A DNA stretch of 64,000 nucleotides from Pelodera strongyloides (Eukaryota > Nematoda > Chromadorea > Rhabditida > Rhabditidae). Location: positions 124,001 to 188,000 of the forward strand of contig JAANDG010000120.1 of NCBI GenBank assembly GCA_036852015.1. Direction: 5' to 3'. The position numbers and the translations under genes were made by a program. Below the pieces are notes generated by a model that searched no databases, was not told where the DNA came from, and was given only the letters and a program-made list of their open reading frames with translations. Below, in pieces: positions 25,101-36,640 of the stretch (position 1 is the stretch's first letter; every line of letters starts with the position of its first letter).

Positions 25101-27396
25101 TCACAGACATTATGGAGGAGAAATGGGAGAGGACTTGTGTAATTAATTCCCTGATAACGATGAAATTGCTGAATAGGAACTTCAACTTAGCATTATTAAA
25201 TTGAATGACAACTTATGGTTTACGACAACTTTGCTCAACGAAATTAGTCACGTTAGAGCTTAATCTATCAGTGTATTGTAACGATATATGGTGTTGGGTT
25301 ACCATACGTATACTTTGTACGAAGGCTTTGTGTTGTTGCTTTATATTGTTGGATCTAAGAATATAAATTGCTCCCTTGGGAATCTGGCTTGACATGGCGA
25401 ATTTAGATGGACAAATGCAGATGACAGCTCTATTTCAACTGCGAACTGGGAACTAACACAACTAGTTAAACTCTTGATGAGTTAATGCACATTTTTCAAG
25501 CTATGGATAAAAATATTCTGGAATTAAACAGTGTGCCAAAATTTACATGAAATGCATGCGAATAATATGTTATGTGTTATTTATATGGCTGCCAACAAAG
25601 AAGTTAAAAGCTTCGTAAAACAAAGTCTCTTTTTTAGCGAGAGGTGTTAGTCACATACAAGGTATAAGCGAAAACATTCCAAGACTATTAGTTGTTTTTA
25701 GAATGATACCAATAAATAGGGGTTATAAAAATGCGCCTTATGTGGACAAAAGGACGCGGGAATTTGTACAATATATCAAAGTGTTGGCGGAAATCAAAAT
25801 AAACAGACACTATTATTAATATCACTACCTACAGACCATCTGTTTTTTGACGCCGAGATTCTAGAGCGACAAGCGTTCTTATAGGTACAACATGAAACTA
25901 TTGAATTCTTGCGTTGAATATTGAGTTCAACAGTCCACGACAACATTTTGTAAAGAAGCTTGATTATTTTGGCTCTGTGAAATTAATCAACGGAAATAAT
26001 AATATAAGTAGGATGAGATAACCACACGTCTTTTGGTAGAAACTGGCTTGCCGCATGGTCCGTTAGTATATAGTTCATAGGTGTAAGTGTCGTTTTGGGA
26101 ACTCTCTCACTCAGTTGTGAAATACTACTCCACGAGTGGCTTCTAGGTAACTAGTTGTGGCGAACTTAAGAACGCATGCAGAACGCATAAGGGCGAGAAC
26201 ACTTTATACGTCGCTTTTTTACATGAAAGAAACCACTTGTCTCCATCTGAATTACGAACCAGAAGCAGAGGTGGGCATTAGCAAAGTAATATTATAAACA
26301 AACATTGAATATGTAAAGCTCCTAGCGTATTAACGAGATACTTAGCTGCTGTGTAAAGGAATTTCTGTGGCTTGTCTAGTTACGTGCTATTATTTATGAA
26401 CATGTGGTTCAACAATTTCGTAAATAAATAAACAAATGAAGATCACAGTTAAGTAGTAATCAAGGAACAATGCAAATTTTTAATCGATCACCTCCCGAAA
26501 GTTGTTTTGGAATAAAATGCTACATAACTAAACATAAAGATTATCTCTCAGTTTTGCCGGGGAGAAATGCCCTATTGAGGGAGGCAACAGTAATTCGTTG
26601 TAAAAAAACGATAGTGGTTATTGAGCCATGAATGATACAATTCGTTTTCCGATAACTTTCGAAACCACTATAAAACGCTCGTCAATTCGTGCATAATATG
26701 GGTAGAATCAAATACGAATGAAATTGACGCGAAGTTACGATGGAAAAGGATAAAACAATAACATTACTATTAATTTAAATGTTGGGCTGCCAATCGATTG
26801 AAGTACTCTTTAACCTAGCTTTTCCTAATACAAATCATATAATACAGTTTCTATCGTTTCTTTTTATTCTATATCTTTAAAGAAAAACAACTCGGTGGAA
26901 TTACTAATGAAGTCAGAGAAAAAAAAGAATGTAAAGACGAAATCCATGAAGAAAGAACACCAAAAGTAAATCTAAAGGACTTACCCAAGAGACATCTGAC
27001 ATCATCATAACACACGATGGAATCGCATGTTGGTTTCTCCTCGCACGGTGCGTACCTGGAGATAACTGAGAATGGTTGGTATTGGCAGTCCGGACCACTG
27101 CTGCCGAGGTCTGACGACCGCATTCTGAATAACATAAATATATTAAGAAAAAGCGCTGAAATGAAAAATCAAAACGAAACAAATGAACAAACATTCAAGA
27201 ACTACTCGGTTTTGTCGTTTGTTTCATTGTTGCTAGAGACTTGGAGTGAACTGAAGACAACCTAATGGTACTGGCAAGTTTGCATTTGGATACTTACGCG
27301 CACAGTTCATAAAGAATAATACGAAAATGTATCGTACTATAAATGAGGTCTCCAGGGTGATGTATGCCTTGAATGTCTAGATTCTCTTCATAATGT
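19124..27396 (-). CDS. Crumbs/EAT-20-like EGF transmembrane protein, 3' part
   Basis: Five exons on the minus strand join in phase: 27396-27298, 27124-26985, 20399-20246, 19576-19441, 19282-19124. The encoded C-terminal part has a Cys-rich EGF-like module split over exons 2-3 (CDSIVCYDDVRC, then GKDLYCICPD), a Ser/Thr-rich stalk, and one membrane segment (GAIAGIVIGVLAFIILVSI). It ends in a short cytoplasmic tail: basic RYVRDRRK, then GEYRP, then a terminal PPAIEGLI. Crumbs proteins have the same plan: a FERM-binding GTYxP motif and a terminal PPxERLI that binds PDZ proteins such as PALS1. C. elegans EAT-20 is a nematode Crumbs relative. The last residues are GLI rather than ERLI. One intron is about 6.6 kb. 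The signal peptide and further EGF modules must lie above 27396 but were not found. Confidence 0.7.
20400..26984. other. Long intron of the Crumbs-like gene
   Basis: About 6.6 kb between two exons whose phases join directly. It is AT-rich with many short chance frames, and no exon or element that I can support was seen in it. It is far longer than most introns in this window. Confidence 0.5.
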
Positions 27397-28489
27397 CTGA
27401 AATGTTTGCGTGGAACCCCGGAAGAAAAGATCCAGAAATCGGTAACAATTGATGCGCCGAAAAAGCCAGTGAGAAGCCTCTGTTTTGTCCACAATATGTC
27501 ATACCGGAGACATTTCCGTCTCGATTCAAGGATATTATGGGAGACTTTGTGTATAAAGTGAAGACTCGACGATATTATGAAGAAGTGCAGCGCACAGACA
27601 ACATACATAGTTCAGATTTTAAGTTGTGTTGAGTTGCTTTTAGAAAACGTACAGGAAGTGTTAATGCATTCGAACAACGTCATGGCCGGACAGAAATACT
27701 GTCATTTTAGGAGATCGTATCTATTAGTGAATTTTCAAGTATTAATTAAATTACTAGGGAAAGAGGATAGGGAAATTTTGGATAGAACGCCAAGGTGGAT
27801 AGAGAAATGCCACCAGAGTGGATCATAAAGTCGGACCCGTGCGATTGGCTGGTCTGTGATTCTCTTGCTGCGCCAGCCTGTTCTCGCCTTAGAATAAACT
27901 GCGAAGGTGTGACGCCGTTCACCAGGAAACTTGAACATTTCAGGGCGGCAACAAACACTATAGAATTTGCATGAAAATAAGAAATTGCATGCTTTGAACT
28001 TGCTGCACTGACACAATGAACGAAAGCTTCTTTTTGACTTGTGTTCTTTCCATCTATTAAACAAAACCATACAGGGAAACATGTGGTGCACATAAGAACG
28101 CTTCAGAAAGAAGAAGCAATGATAGTAATAACTGATCAGATATAAGAACGACAAATGGGTACGTTGCATTCGCGTGCAAGTGCTCGTAAGTTGAAGAGGC
28201 GTGAAACACTTCATTCCTGAGTGTTCGGACATTTGTTTTGCGGCTTTGCGCGCAAAATAATATTGCTGGAGTCAATGTATACAGGTTTGCTTTCTCGAAA
28301 ATTTGTCATCTGCAATTGGATACGTTCTACGATCATGAAAGCGGGAAAGATATTTGAAGTAGTATGTTTTTAAAACCCCCATATAAAAACTATTCATTTC
28401 CAAATATGATTTCCATATTTATGTTGTTGCATGTATGTATAGCGGTTCGTCCCCGTAGATAAAATAATGGAAAACAATAGCTGCGAAAC

Positions 28490-31400
28490 CTTTTTTGTTA
28501 TGTTTTGTTTTGATAATTCATAGACGAGCGTTGCTGTTGCAGTGTCTTGTTTGGAGTTTTCTTTGTGTTGGGGTCACGCGTCCTGGGCAAACTGTGGGAA
28601 GCATTGGGAAGATATGACGGTTAGTGACATCCGTTTCACAACAGAATGTAGTACACACAATCAGCTGCCTATCCGGTAAGGTACCTGAAACTTAAATTAC
28701 AATTCGATAAGTTAAAGAGACTAAGTCTTTTCCACATGGTGAAAACGAAAATACCTTACAATTAGAGAGAGAGAGTTATCTACTTCCTCTCCTCGTATCG
28801 AGTTTCTACACCCAACAATGACATAGAACGTGTATTATGGTAGTAAAGGTTGCCCTGTCATTGCTAGGCGATGAATATATGGCATCATCACAGTGTTCAG
28901 GATCCGTTATCTACATAATATCTTTATTACGCACACAAAAATGTCTCATTTTATCGTGTAATACTGTGGTTCTAGGTATGGCAAAAGCTTTGTGGGCGTC
29001 TGCCCGCCTCTGTTTCTCAACATGCACGGAAACATGAAGAACACACATGAAGGAACAAACAGTCTTGTACTGAAGATGGAGAGCACACCAGACCACTCTG
29101 TACAAAAGGGGTCATGAAAAGTTGACGTGAAGTCAGCAGGATAACCGCTCGTTTGTGTGGAACCGATCCCATTCATTCTATCCGATTGCTCGACATGAGC
29201 TTAAAAAATATAACCATGTATGGATTACTTCATGAATGAATGGATCATGAATGACCATCATCAATTCAATTGATATCCTTGAATTAAATACGCTCCGATT
29301 TATGCTTCCCGAATTAAGTAGTGGCAAATAATGACTGACCATCAGAAAGGTTTTGGCTTGTCGTCTATTGGCCTTTTTTGTATTTCATACACGTAGGGGG
29401 CTGGCTCTAGCGTCTGTTTTTGAGACTTCTTCTTTCATTGTGCTGGGTCACACGTTCTAGACAGTCCGTGGGAATAGAATTGGGAGTTTAGAAAGACATG
29501 CCATTCATAGCAAACCATTCGCGACACAACGTTGTACCAACTCAACTACCTACCCTTCATCTGCTAAATTTCTCATTCGTTTGTTCCAGTAATTATTAAT
29601 AAGGCCCACTTACAGACCCTATGAAGCACTTACTCCCAGCAATGCAAGGATTTTCAGCGGTGTATGGCCGTAAAAATTCCTATGCGTTGCTGGGAGTGAA
29701 CACACACACCTTGCATATGGTAAACGGACGCCATAATGTTAACAAAGGCTCCTCATCTGCCAAATGTCTCATAAAGCATATTGGTTCGCTCCAGGATTCG
29801 AACGAATTCATAATAAGTCCCACTCCCAGACCCTGTGAAGCCTTTACTCCCAGCAATGCAAGGATGTTCAGCGATGTATGGCCGTCAAACTCCCTATGCA
29901 TAGCTGGGAGTAGACACACACCTTGCATATGTTAAACGGGCGCCAATATGTTATCAAAGGTCCTTCATCTGCTAAAAGCCTCATAAAACATATTCGTTTG
30001 TTCCAGGATTCGAACGAATTCCTAATAAGTCCCACTTCCAGAGCCTGTGAAGCCCTTACTCCAATGCAAGGAAGTTCAGCGATGTATCGCCGTAAACTAC
30101 CTAGGCTCTGGTGTCGTCAGGCGCGCAGCGCGGACGTGCGAATCCGCGTCCGCTGGAAAAGGTTGCAAATTTGCATTTTAAAACTCTAGAGGGACAGAAA
30201 CAAGCTTGTCCTTCTTTTCTGCGTCTCCGCCTTTCCCATGTCAAAAAGCCATCTATTCCCCGCGGAGGCGGATTCGCATGTCCGCGCGGCGCGCCCGAGA
30301 ACGTAGTACATTGCTGGGAGTGAACACCCACCTTGCACAGGGAAAACGGGTGTTACAAGATATGTGTGATTTACGCTTCCTAAAAAAATAATGGTGAATA
30401 ATGACTCACCAAAAAAAATTGTGTTGTATTTAATAGGCGTGTGGCGGCTCTAGCTCTACTAGTGTCTGTTTTTGAGACTGCGTTTAATTCTTTGTGGTGT
30501 GCCGCGCGTCCTAGACAGACTGTGGGAACAGAATTGGGAGGAAAGACATGCCATTCATGCAGTCCTTTCGCAACAGAACGCGCTCAGTTACCTCTCCTGT
30601 GCGATTCCAGAAACTTGCAATGCGAAGTTTAAAGTAAAAGACAATAATGTATTTGCCAATTGGTGAATCGGAAAATTGTTTGTGGTACGCTATTTTTCGG
30701 GAGGCTTCACAGCTCACTGTATGCATTTAGGAAGTAAAAATTACTTTGTAATATGTCACAGAACGTTTGCTCACAGCAATGACACAACATGTCATGATGT
30801 ATATGGCACATCATCCTTTGTCATTACTAGTAGGCGAACACATACATTGAATATATTAAATGGGCGCCATAATGTTATCAAAGTTCCTTCATGTGCTAAA
30901 AGTCTCATGAAAATTATTCTACGTACCATGATTCGACAGAATTCTAATAAACACCACTTCCAGAGCCTGTGTAGCCTTTACTCCCAGCAATGCAAGGAGG
31001 TTCAGCGATGTATGGCCGTAAAGCTAACTGTGCATTGTTGGGAGTGAACACACACCCACCTTGCACAGGAAAACTAATCCTTTATATGTCAAATGTCTCA
31101 TTTTACATGATATGATTTATGTTATCTAAATAAAGCAATGGCGCATAATGACTCACCAACATTTTTTTGTATTTCAGCGGCGTATGGTTGCATTAGTGAC
31201 TGTTTTGAGACTGCTTTTAATTCCTTTTGTTGAGCTGCGCGTCCTAGACAGTCTGTGGGAATAGAATTGGGGGCTTAGGAAAGACATGCCATTCATAGCA
31301 GTCCTTTCGCAACAGAACGTTGCACTCAGCTAGCTGTCCTGTGCGATTCCAGAAACTTGCAATGCGAAGTTTAAAGTAAAAGATTTGCCAATTGGTGAAT

Positions 31401-32762
31401 CGGAAAATAGTTCGTGGTACGCTATTTTTTATGAGGCTTCACAGAACACTGTATGCATTTAGGAAGTAAAAATTACTGTGTAATATGTCACAGAACGTTT
31501 ACTCACAGCAATGACACAAAATGTCATGCTGTATATGGAAGCACATCATCGCTGTATATGGAAGCACATTGTGTTGACTATGGTAAATTATGATGTGTGA
31601 TAACGATGTATTGCGAGGAAACACTTCTGATATATATTTATCGAATGTGAAGGTAAAATGAATGACATAAAGACAATGTTCAATAATAATGGGAATGCAG
31701 ATAATTATAATGCGCCATAATGTTATCAACGGTCCTTCATTTGCTAAACGTCCCATAAAACATATTCCTATGTTCCATGATTAGACAGAATTCCTAATAA
31801 GCCCCACTTGTAGCCTTTACTCCCAGCAATGCAAAGAAGTTCAACGATGTATGGCCGTGAAACCACCTATGCATAGCTGGGAGTGAACACATGCACAGGG
31901 AAAACGGGTCCTTATCTGACAAATGTCTCATTTTACAAGATATGTGAGATTTATGCTTTCTCGGTGAATAATGACTCACCAACAAAAAATTTTGGTTTGG
32001 CACTTTTTGTTGTAGTTTATGGCGTTTGTGGCGGATTTAGTGTCTGTTTTTGAGACTATTTCTTTGTGTTGGGGTCACGCGTCCTAGACAGTCTGTGAGA
32101 AAATAGAAATGGGAGCTTAGGAAACACATGCCATTCATAACAGTCCCTTCGCAACAGAATGTTGTACTCAGCTAGCTGTCCTGTAAGATTCCGGAAACTT
32201 ACACTGTACCGATTAAAGTAAAAGACAATAATATATTTTCCAAACGGTGAATTGGAAAATAATCAAGGAACTTTATTTTGTATAAGGTTTCACAGTACAA
32301 TGCATGAATTTTGTAACAAAAATTTAAATAATATTAATGGTATGCTCCGTGATTTAGGAGAATTATGTGTCCACACTCAGAGCTTTTACTCACAGCCATG
32401 ACACAGTATGTTGTGCTGTGTATGGCACCACACCAACCTTTGTCATTTCTGTGAAGTGAAGAGCATACGATTACCCTAGGAGGTTGTTCATTTGTTGAAT
32501 ATCATAAAACATATTCGTGTGATCCATGATTCTGATGAGTTCGGGCTGTTCAATGATAGTTAGTGGCAGTATTGGTAATAAGGGACACTTCCATAGCTTG
32601 TGTTGAGACTTTACTCCCAGCGATGGCAAGGATCTTGAGCGATGTATGGCCGTACAAGCTCCCTGGCATTGCCGAGGGTGAACACACATTGCACATTGAA
32701 AACAAGCGCCATGATGTTATTCAGGATCCTTTATCTGTCAAATGTCTCATTTTAAGCTGTAA
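28490..32762. repeat. Degenerate tandem array of long units
   Basis: A block around CCTAGACAGTCTGTGGGAAT recurs near 28582, 29455, 30510, 31243 and 32083. Spacings are 873, 1055, 733 and 840 bases. Other blocks recur in the same order: CCATTCATAGCAGTCC, GGCGCCATAATGTTATCAAA, and TTACTCCCAGCAATGCAAGG followed by ATGTATGGCCGT. A sub-block of about 212 bases is duplicated at 29601-30028. No conserved protein frame runs through the copies. Copies differ by many substitutions and indels, so the array is old. It lies upstream of the Crumbs-like gene and may be inside one of its unseen introns. Confidence 0.85.
30120..30295. mobile_element. GC-rich foldback (MITE-like) nested in the tandem array
   Basis: Arms 30120-30153 and 30262-30295 are inverted copies of 34 bases matching at 31, starting GGCGCGC and containing TGCGAATCCGC. 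The insertion splits the hairpin block of one array unit, so it arrived after the array formed. The high GC contrasts with the AT-rich surroundings. Confidence 0.75.
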
Positions 32763-34943
32763 TCTGCAAACGAAAGTCCAGAGTTACAGACTGGCTTTTC
32801 AGTTTGCTATCAACTTTGGTTGGTCAGTTGTCGCGTTCACTAGTGATAAGAGTACTTTTCAGCAAAACTCTCTGTATAAGCGTTCATAATCCCAATGAAT
32901 TTCCCACCCCTAACACGGTGGCAAAAGTGTTTTATTCTAGCTCGACAACTGTCATTCATTGCTTCGATTTTACATCAAACTTCGTAGTGTACAGCTGTGA
33001 ATATGATTGTTTGCATGTAAACTAACAATAAGTAGGTTTTTTGCACTGTCACATTCAATGAAAAAAACCAGCTGCTCTCGGATTTTGTTCCCAGTAAACC
33101 TTTTTGAATAAATTTGAATTTTTTATATTGCACTCTTGCCCCCCCCCCCAATCACGCCGAGTTCATGCTTCGGAGTTGCATTTCAAATGAGGTTCCTTTG
33201 TGTTTATACTTAACTTTATTTATTCGACAGTCAATGTAATCAATCAGCTCCGTGCGAATATCTTTTGCAGTTCTTGTAGAAAATAAACCAATAAAAGGGA
33301 GTTTCATTAAAAACCCTCTGCATTTTTACCATAAGATATTACCTTGTGCCGCTGTTGAGCGCATATATCAAAATGTGTCTTGTGTTTTCGAGTGTCAATA
33401 TATTAACCGCGAGCGTATCAGCCACCTCACTCATCTTTTTTTGTTTTGTTTACAGAGCAGATCATTGGGATCTGTCAATCAAATTTACAATGCCCCCAAC
33501 CCGGTGATTATGCCTTATGGGTGCATATCGATGTTTTCAGTACTTCGAAATCGTTACTAGTAGTAGCTGTATGCCCTTCCATTTTTATCTTACTGTCAAT
33601 CTTTGACAAAGGTATTGAGGCGCATGATAAGATTTAACTAATAATATGCTGTCAGGTAAGAGGCTGTGAAATTAAGTAGTGAATAGGTCGAGATGGAGAG
33701 TTTACGCCCATGTCGTAGAGTGACAGAGGCATACTAGTGACCTGTGGCTTTTGTCCGCGGTGCTCTCAGTTTTAGCAATAAACCCAGACACATCTGTTCA
33801 TAGAACGCTCCCAAATCACGCACTTTCTATCTATTGCACTAGCTATTCGATTACACCTTTCCGTTTGTAAGTTCTGCTTACTGAATCAAAATTTTGAGCA
33901 AAATATGCGTTAAACGTTAAAAAACAATCAATTTGGGCTAGATTAAATATTCCTAATCAGCAATAGAAGATTAAGTTGGATTTTTGCAAAGAAACAGGCG
34001 CTCCAATACATTGTGACTGGAAATTTTCCTAAAAAATCGTCGGCCGATGTAGCGTTCACGTGGTGTAATCAATCTCTTAACAGGAGGATTTTTTCTTCTC
34101 CATATACAACGGAAATGATCACTGATTGCCTAATGTAAAACATTAACTTGTTCCCAATTCCATTTTGTCTAACACTTTAAACTGAATCTGCAATTTGTTT
34201 AAGAACTTTGGAGGTCTCTACTACTACTCAAATACTCGAGCATATTGCACTCATTATGATAATTACTTAATTAATGTCGAACAACAATATTTTCACTGTG
34301 ATTAAACAGCAAGCTTTTCCACAGAAAAATATCCTGTTAATATTTTAGACCGGTGCCCTTAATGTATCAGGTTGCACCTTCTTTTTGATCCTAGTGGTCC
34401 TCATGCGCTTTTAATTTGCAAATATTCAAACTGGCCCTTTCTGTGTTTCTTTATTTGCAAACTCGTTTGGTTCCCCTTATGGTTAGAAGTGATTTATTTA
34501 CATTCTTTATGTGTCACTTTCACACCAAATGTTTCGCACCACTCGCGTCAATATTTCGCTGGTAGCCACATAATTTGATATTGGTAAAAAAGAGCACCAT
34601 GGGACATTTTCCCACGCCCAACACGGTTTTTCTTTGTTATTATTTATGTAGCGTACAATCCATGCATAACAATGGCGAGAATATGACGCGTTTACTTTGA
34701 TTTATAAAAACGTGCTTAGCCATGAGTATTTTGAAAGCTTTTATGGTTTGAAATTTGAATTCAGTGCCTTAAATCATGGAGTACCCGGAAAAGTGAATAT
34801 CACGCATAAATACATAATGCAAACAAATAAGGTAATATTTAATACGATGAGCATTCGTTCCTAATAAGTCATATTTTATACTGTACGGAAAATATCACAT
34901 GTTCCTTTGCTCTATATTTATATGACCAGGTAGTATTTAACGA

Positions 34944-34944
<1 letters not shown>

Positions 34945-34976
<32 letters not shown>
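34945..34976. repeat. TA microsatellite
   Basis: About 16 uninterrupted TA dinucleotides. Confidence 0.9.
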
Positions 34977-34980
<4 letters not shown>

Positions 34981-36624
34981 GTGTATCTAATGGTTTCAGT
35001 ACTCTTCACGTGCCTAGTGACAATGTGGAATACACTTGACACGAGTGAGGTCGAGGCTATTGAGCAGATTATACCCATAAATTAGCAGCACATTGCACGC
35101 ATTGCTACACGGCTAGACCTTTTCTATCTTCTTTATATTCTACATAATTTATCAAATTTTACATAATTTATCAATATTATATAGTATTGCTAGCTAGATT
35201 GCGGATTGTTGAGAGTCGGATTGCCACGAGCTTGAGAATGGTTGCCTAGTAGCTATTATTTATTGAATAATATGACCTGAAGTATCTTATCAGTGTACAT
35301 CGACAGGTACAATGTCGGCTTGTGCAAAAGAGGTCCCCTATCTGGAGAATTGTTTCGGGTCATTCGGTGTTGCCAATGGCCTGTGTGCTACTGTTATCGT
35401 TTTTACAACCTAGTAGTATTGACCCAAGACTCAGTTATCATTGTAAATGCTAGCCACTGGGCACCTCCTACACCAAAAAAATAAATCATATAAAACACCT
35501 CAGCCATTCCATACCGGCCATTAATATTTTTTGTCCCTTTTCGGCTATACTTACTATTAGTCATATGTCTTTGGTTGAATCTGCAAGTTGCATTAACACA
35601 TCGTGTTTGGCATACAAATGATCTGTGATTTAACTGAGAATTCATGAAATCCATTATGCATATAATGAATCTTTAGTCTAGCATCGCTCACGCGTAGATG
35701 TAAGATTCCATCAGTTTAATTAACTCACATAAGCTATGAGAACGAAACAGTGTATGTAAACATAACAACAGTGTAATGTGTTGAGTCGAAGTGTTGTTTC
35801 TGGGAAAATATGTATCAGGAGCAAATATGGCTTGAAAATATTTTATTTACACAATAAGTACTGCAGCGCATAGACTTGATTTCAATCAGTTTTCCATACT
35901 ATGACAGTTTTCTTTTCAACAGGCCAAATTAATAGGTGTTGCAGTCGGACTCTCATGCAGGTGAACACGTAATTAATCTTTTGAGCAGAAAAATCGCCTT
36001 GCGTGCCTTTTTGACAAAATTTTGCCACATACTTGGTGTTAAAACGAACAAAAACACCATATATGGAAGTGTCACTGTAACAAGGTGACCATCAAGTACT
36101 GCTCGTATTAACTTGTCTATGTAAGCCACTAATTATCTCCCGATCAGCGTTCACATGTCCAGAATGGACAATGATGTGTAATTGCACATTTAGGCGGTAA
36201 TTACAGTTACTGTGCATAGAAAGTGAGCACATTTTTCCATGAAGATCTTTTATTTTTGAATTATAACAACATGTCTGTCGGTTTGAGGCCCACCGTTTAA
36301 ATGTGCATAACTCGGCTCCTCCCATTCACACCGTTCGAAAGGCAATTTGTCTTCTCGCGCCCCGCAACCCCCATCTCGCAGAGACAGTCCCCCGGTCCAA
36401 GGAAGTCCACTTTATCAAACACACTCCCATAACTTTACGCTAACTTATCTCTTAAAAAGATGGTATCTAGAAAAAACCTAGTGTATTCTATACAATTCTA
36501 TTTGCTACGTTTTCCTCCAGTGTATAATCACCCTACGTATTTCTTCTTTTACATTTGCATACTGTGTTACTCTATGCTTGTTGTTTTCACTTCAAACTTT
36601 CTTTTGTCGACCTTCAAGAATAAA

Positions 36625-36632
36625 AATTTCAG
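36625..36632 (+). other. Probable trans-splice acceptor of the ENT gene
   Basis: AATTTCAG eight bases before the start codon of the transporter. A strong acceptor with no donor-bearing exon just upstream is the usual sign of spliced-leader addition in nematodes. Confidence 0.5.
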
Positions 36633-36640
36633 GGTAAAAC

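Larger units (their letters stand above)
32763..36632. other. Region without a recognisable gene
   Basis: AT-rich sequence with a C homopolymer near 33140 and a TA microsatellite at 34945-34976. A GC-richer stretch at 36350-36400 lies about 250 bases upstream of the transporter and could belong to its promoter. 5' exons of the minus-strand Crumbs-like gene may be here but none could be supported. Confidence 0.45.

Noticed and set aside
27735..28232. 165-codon minus-strand frame
   Set aside because: It overlaps another long minus-strand frame, has no recognisable domain and no splice sites that fit the Crumbs-like gene phases.
33446..33637. Possible exon after a TTTACAG acceptor
   Set aside because: Two frames are open and a membrane-like segment appears, but no partner exon or family match was found.
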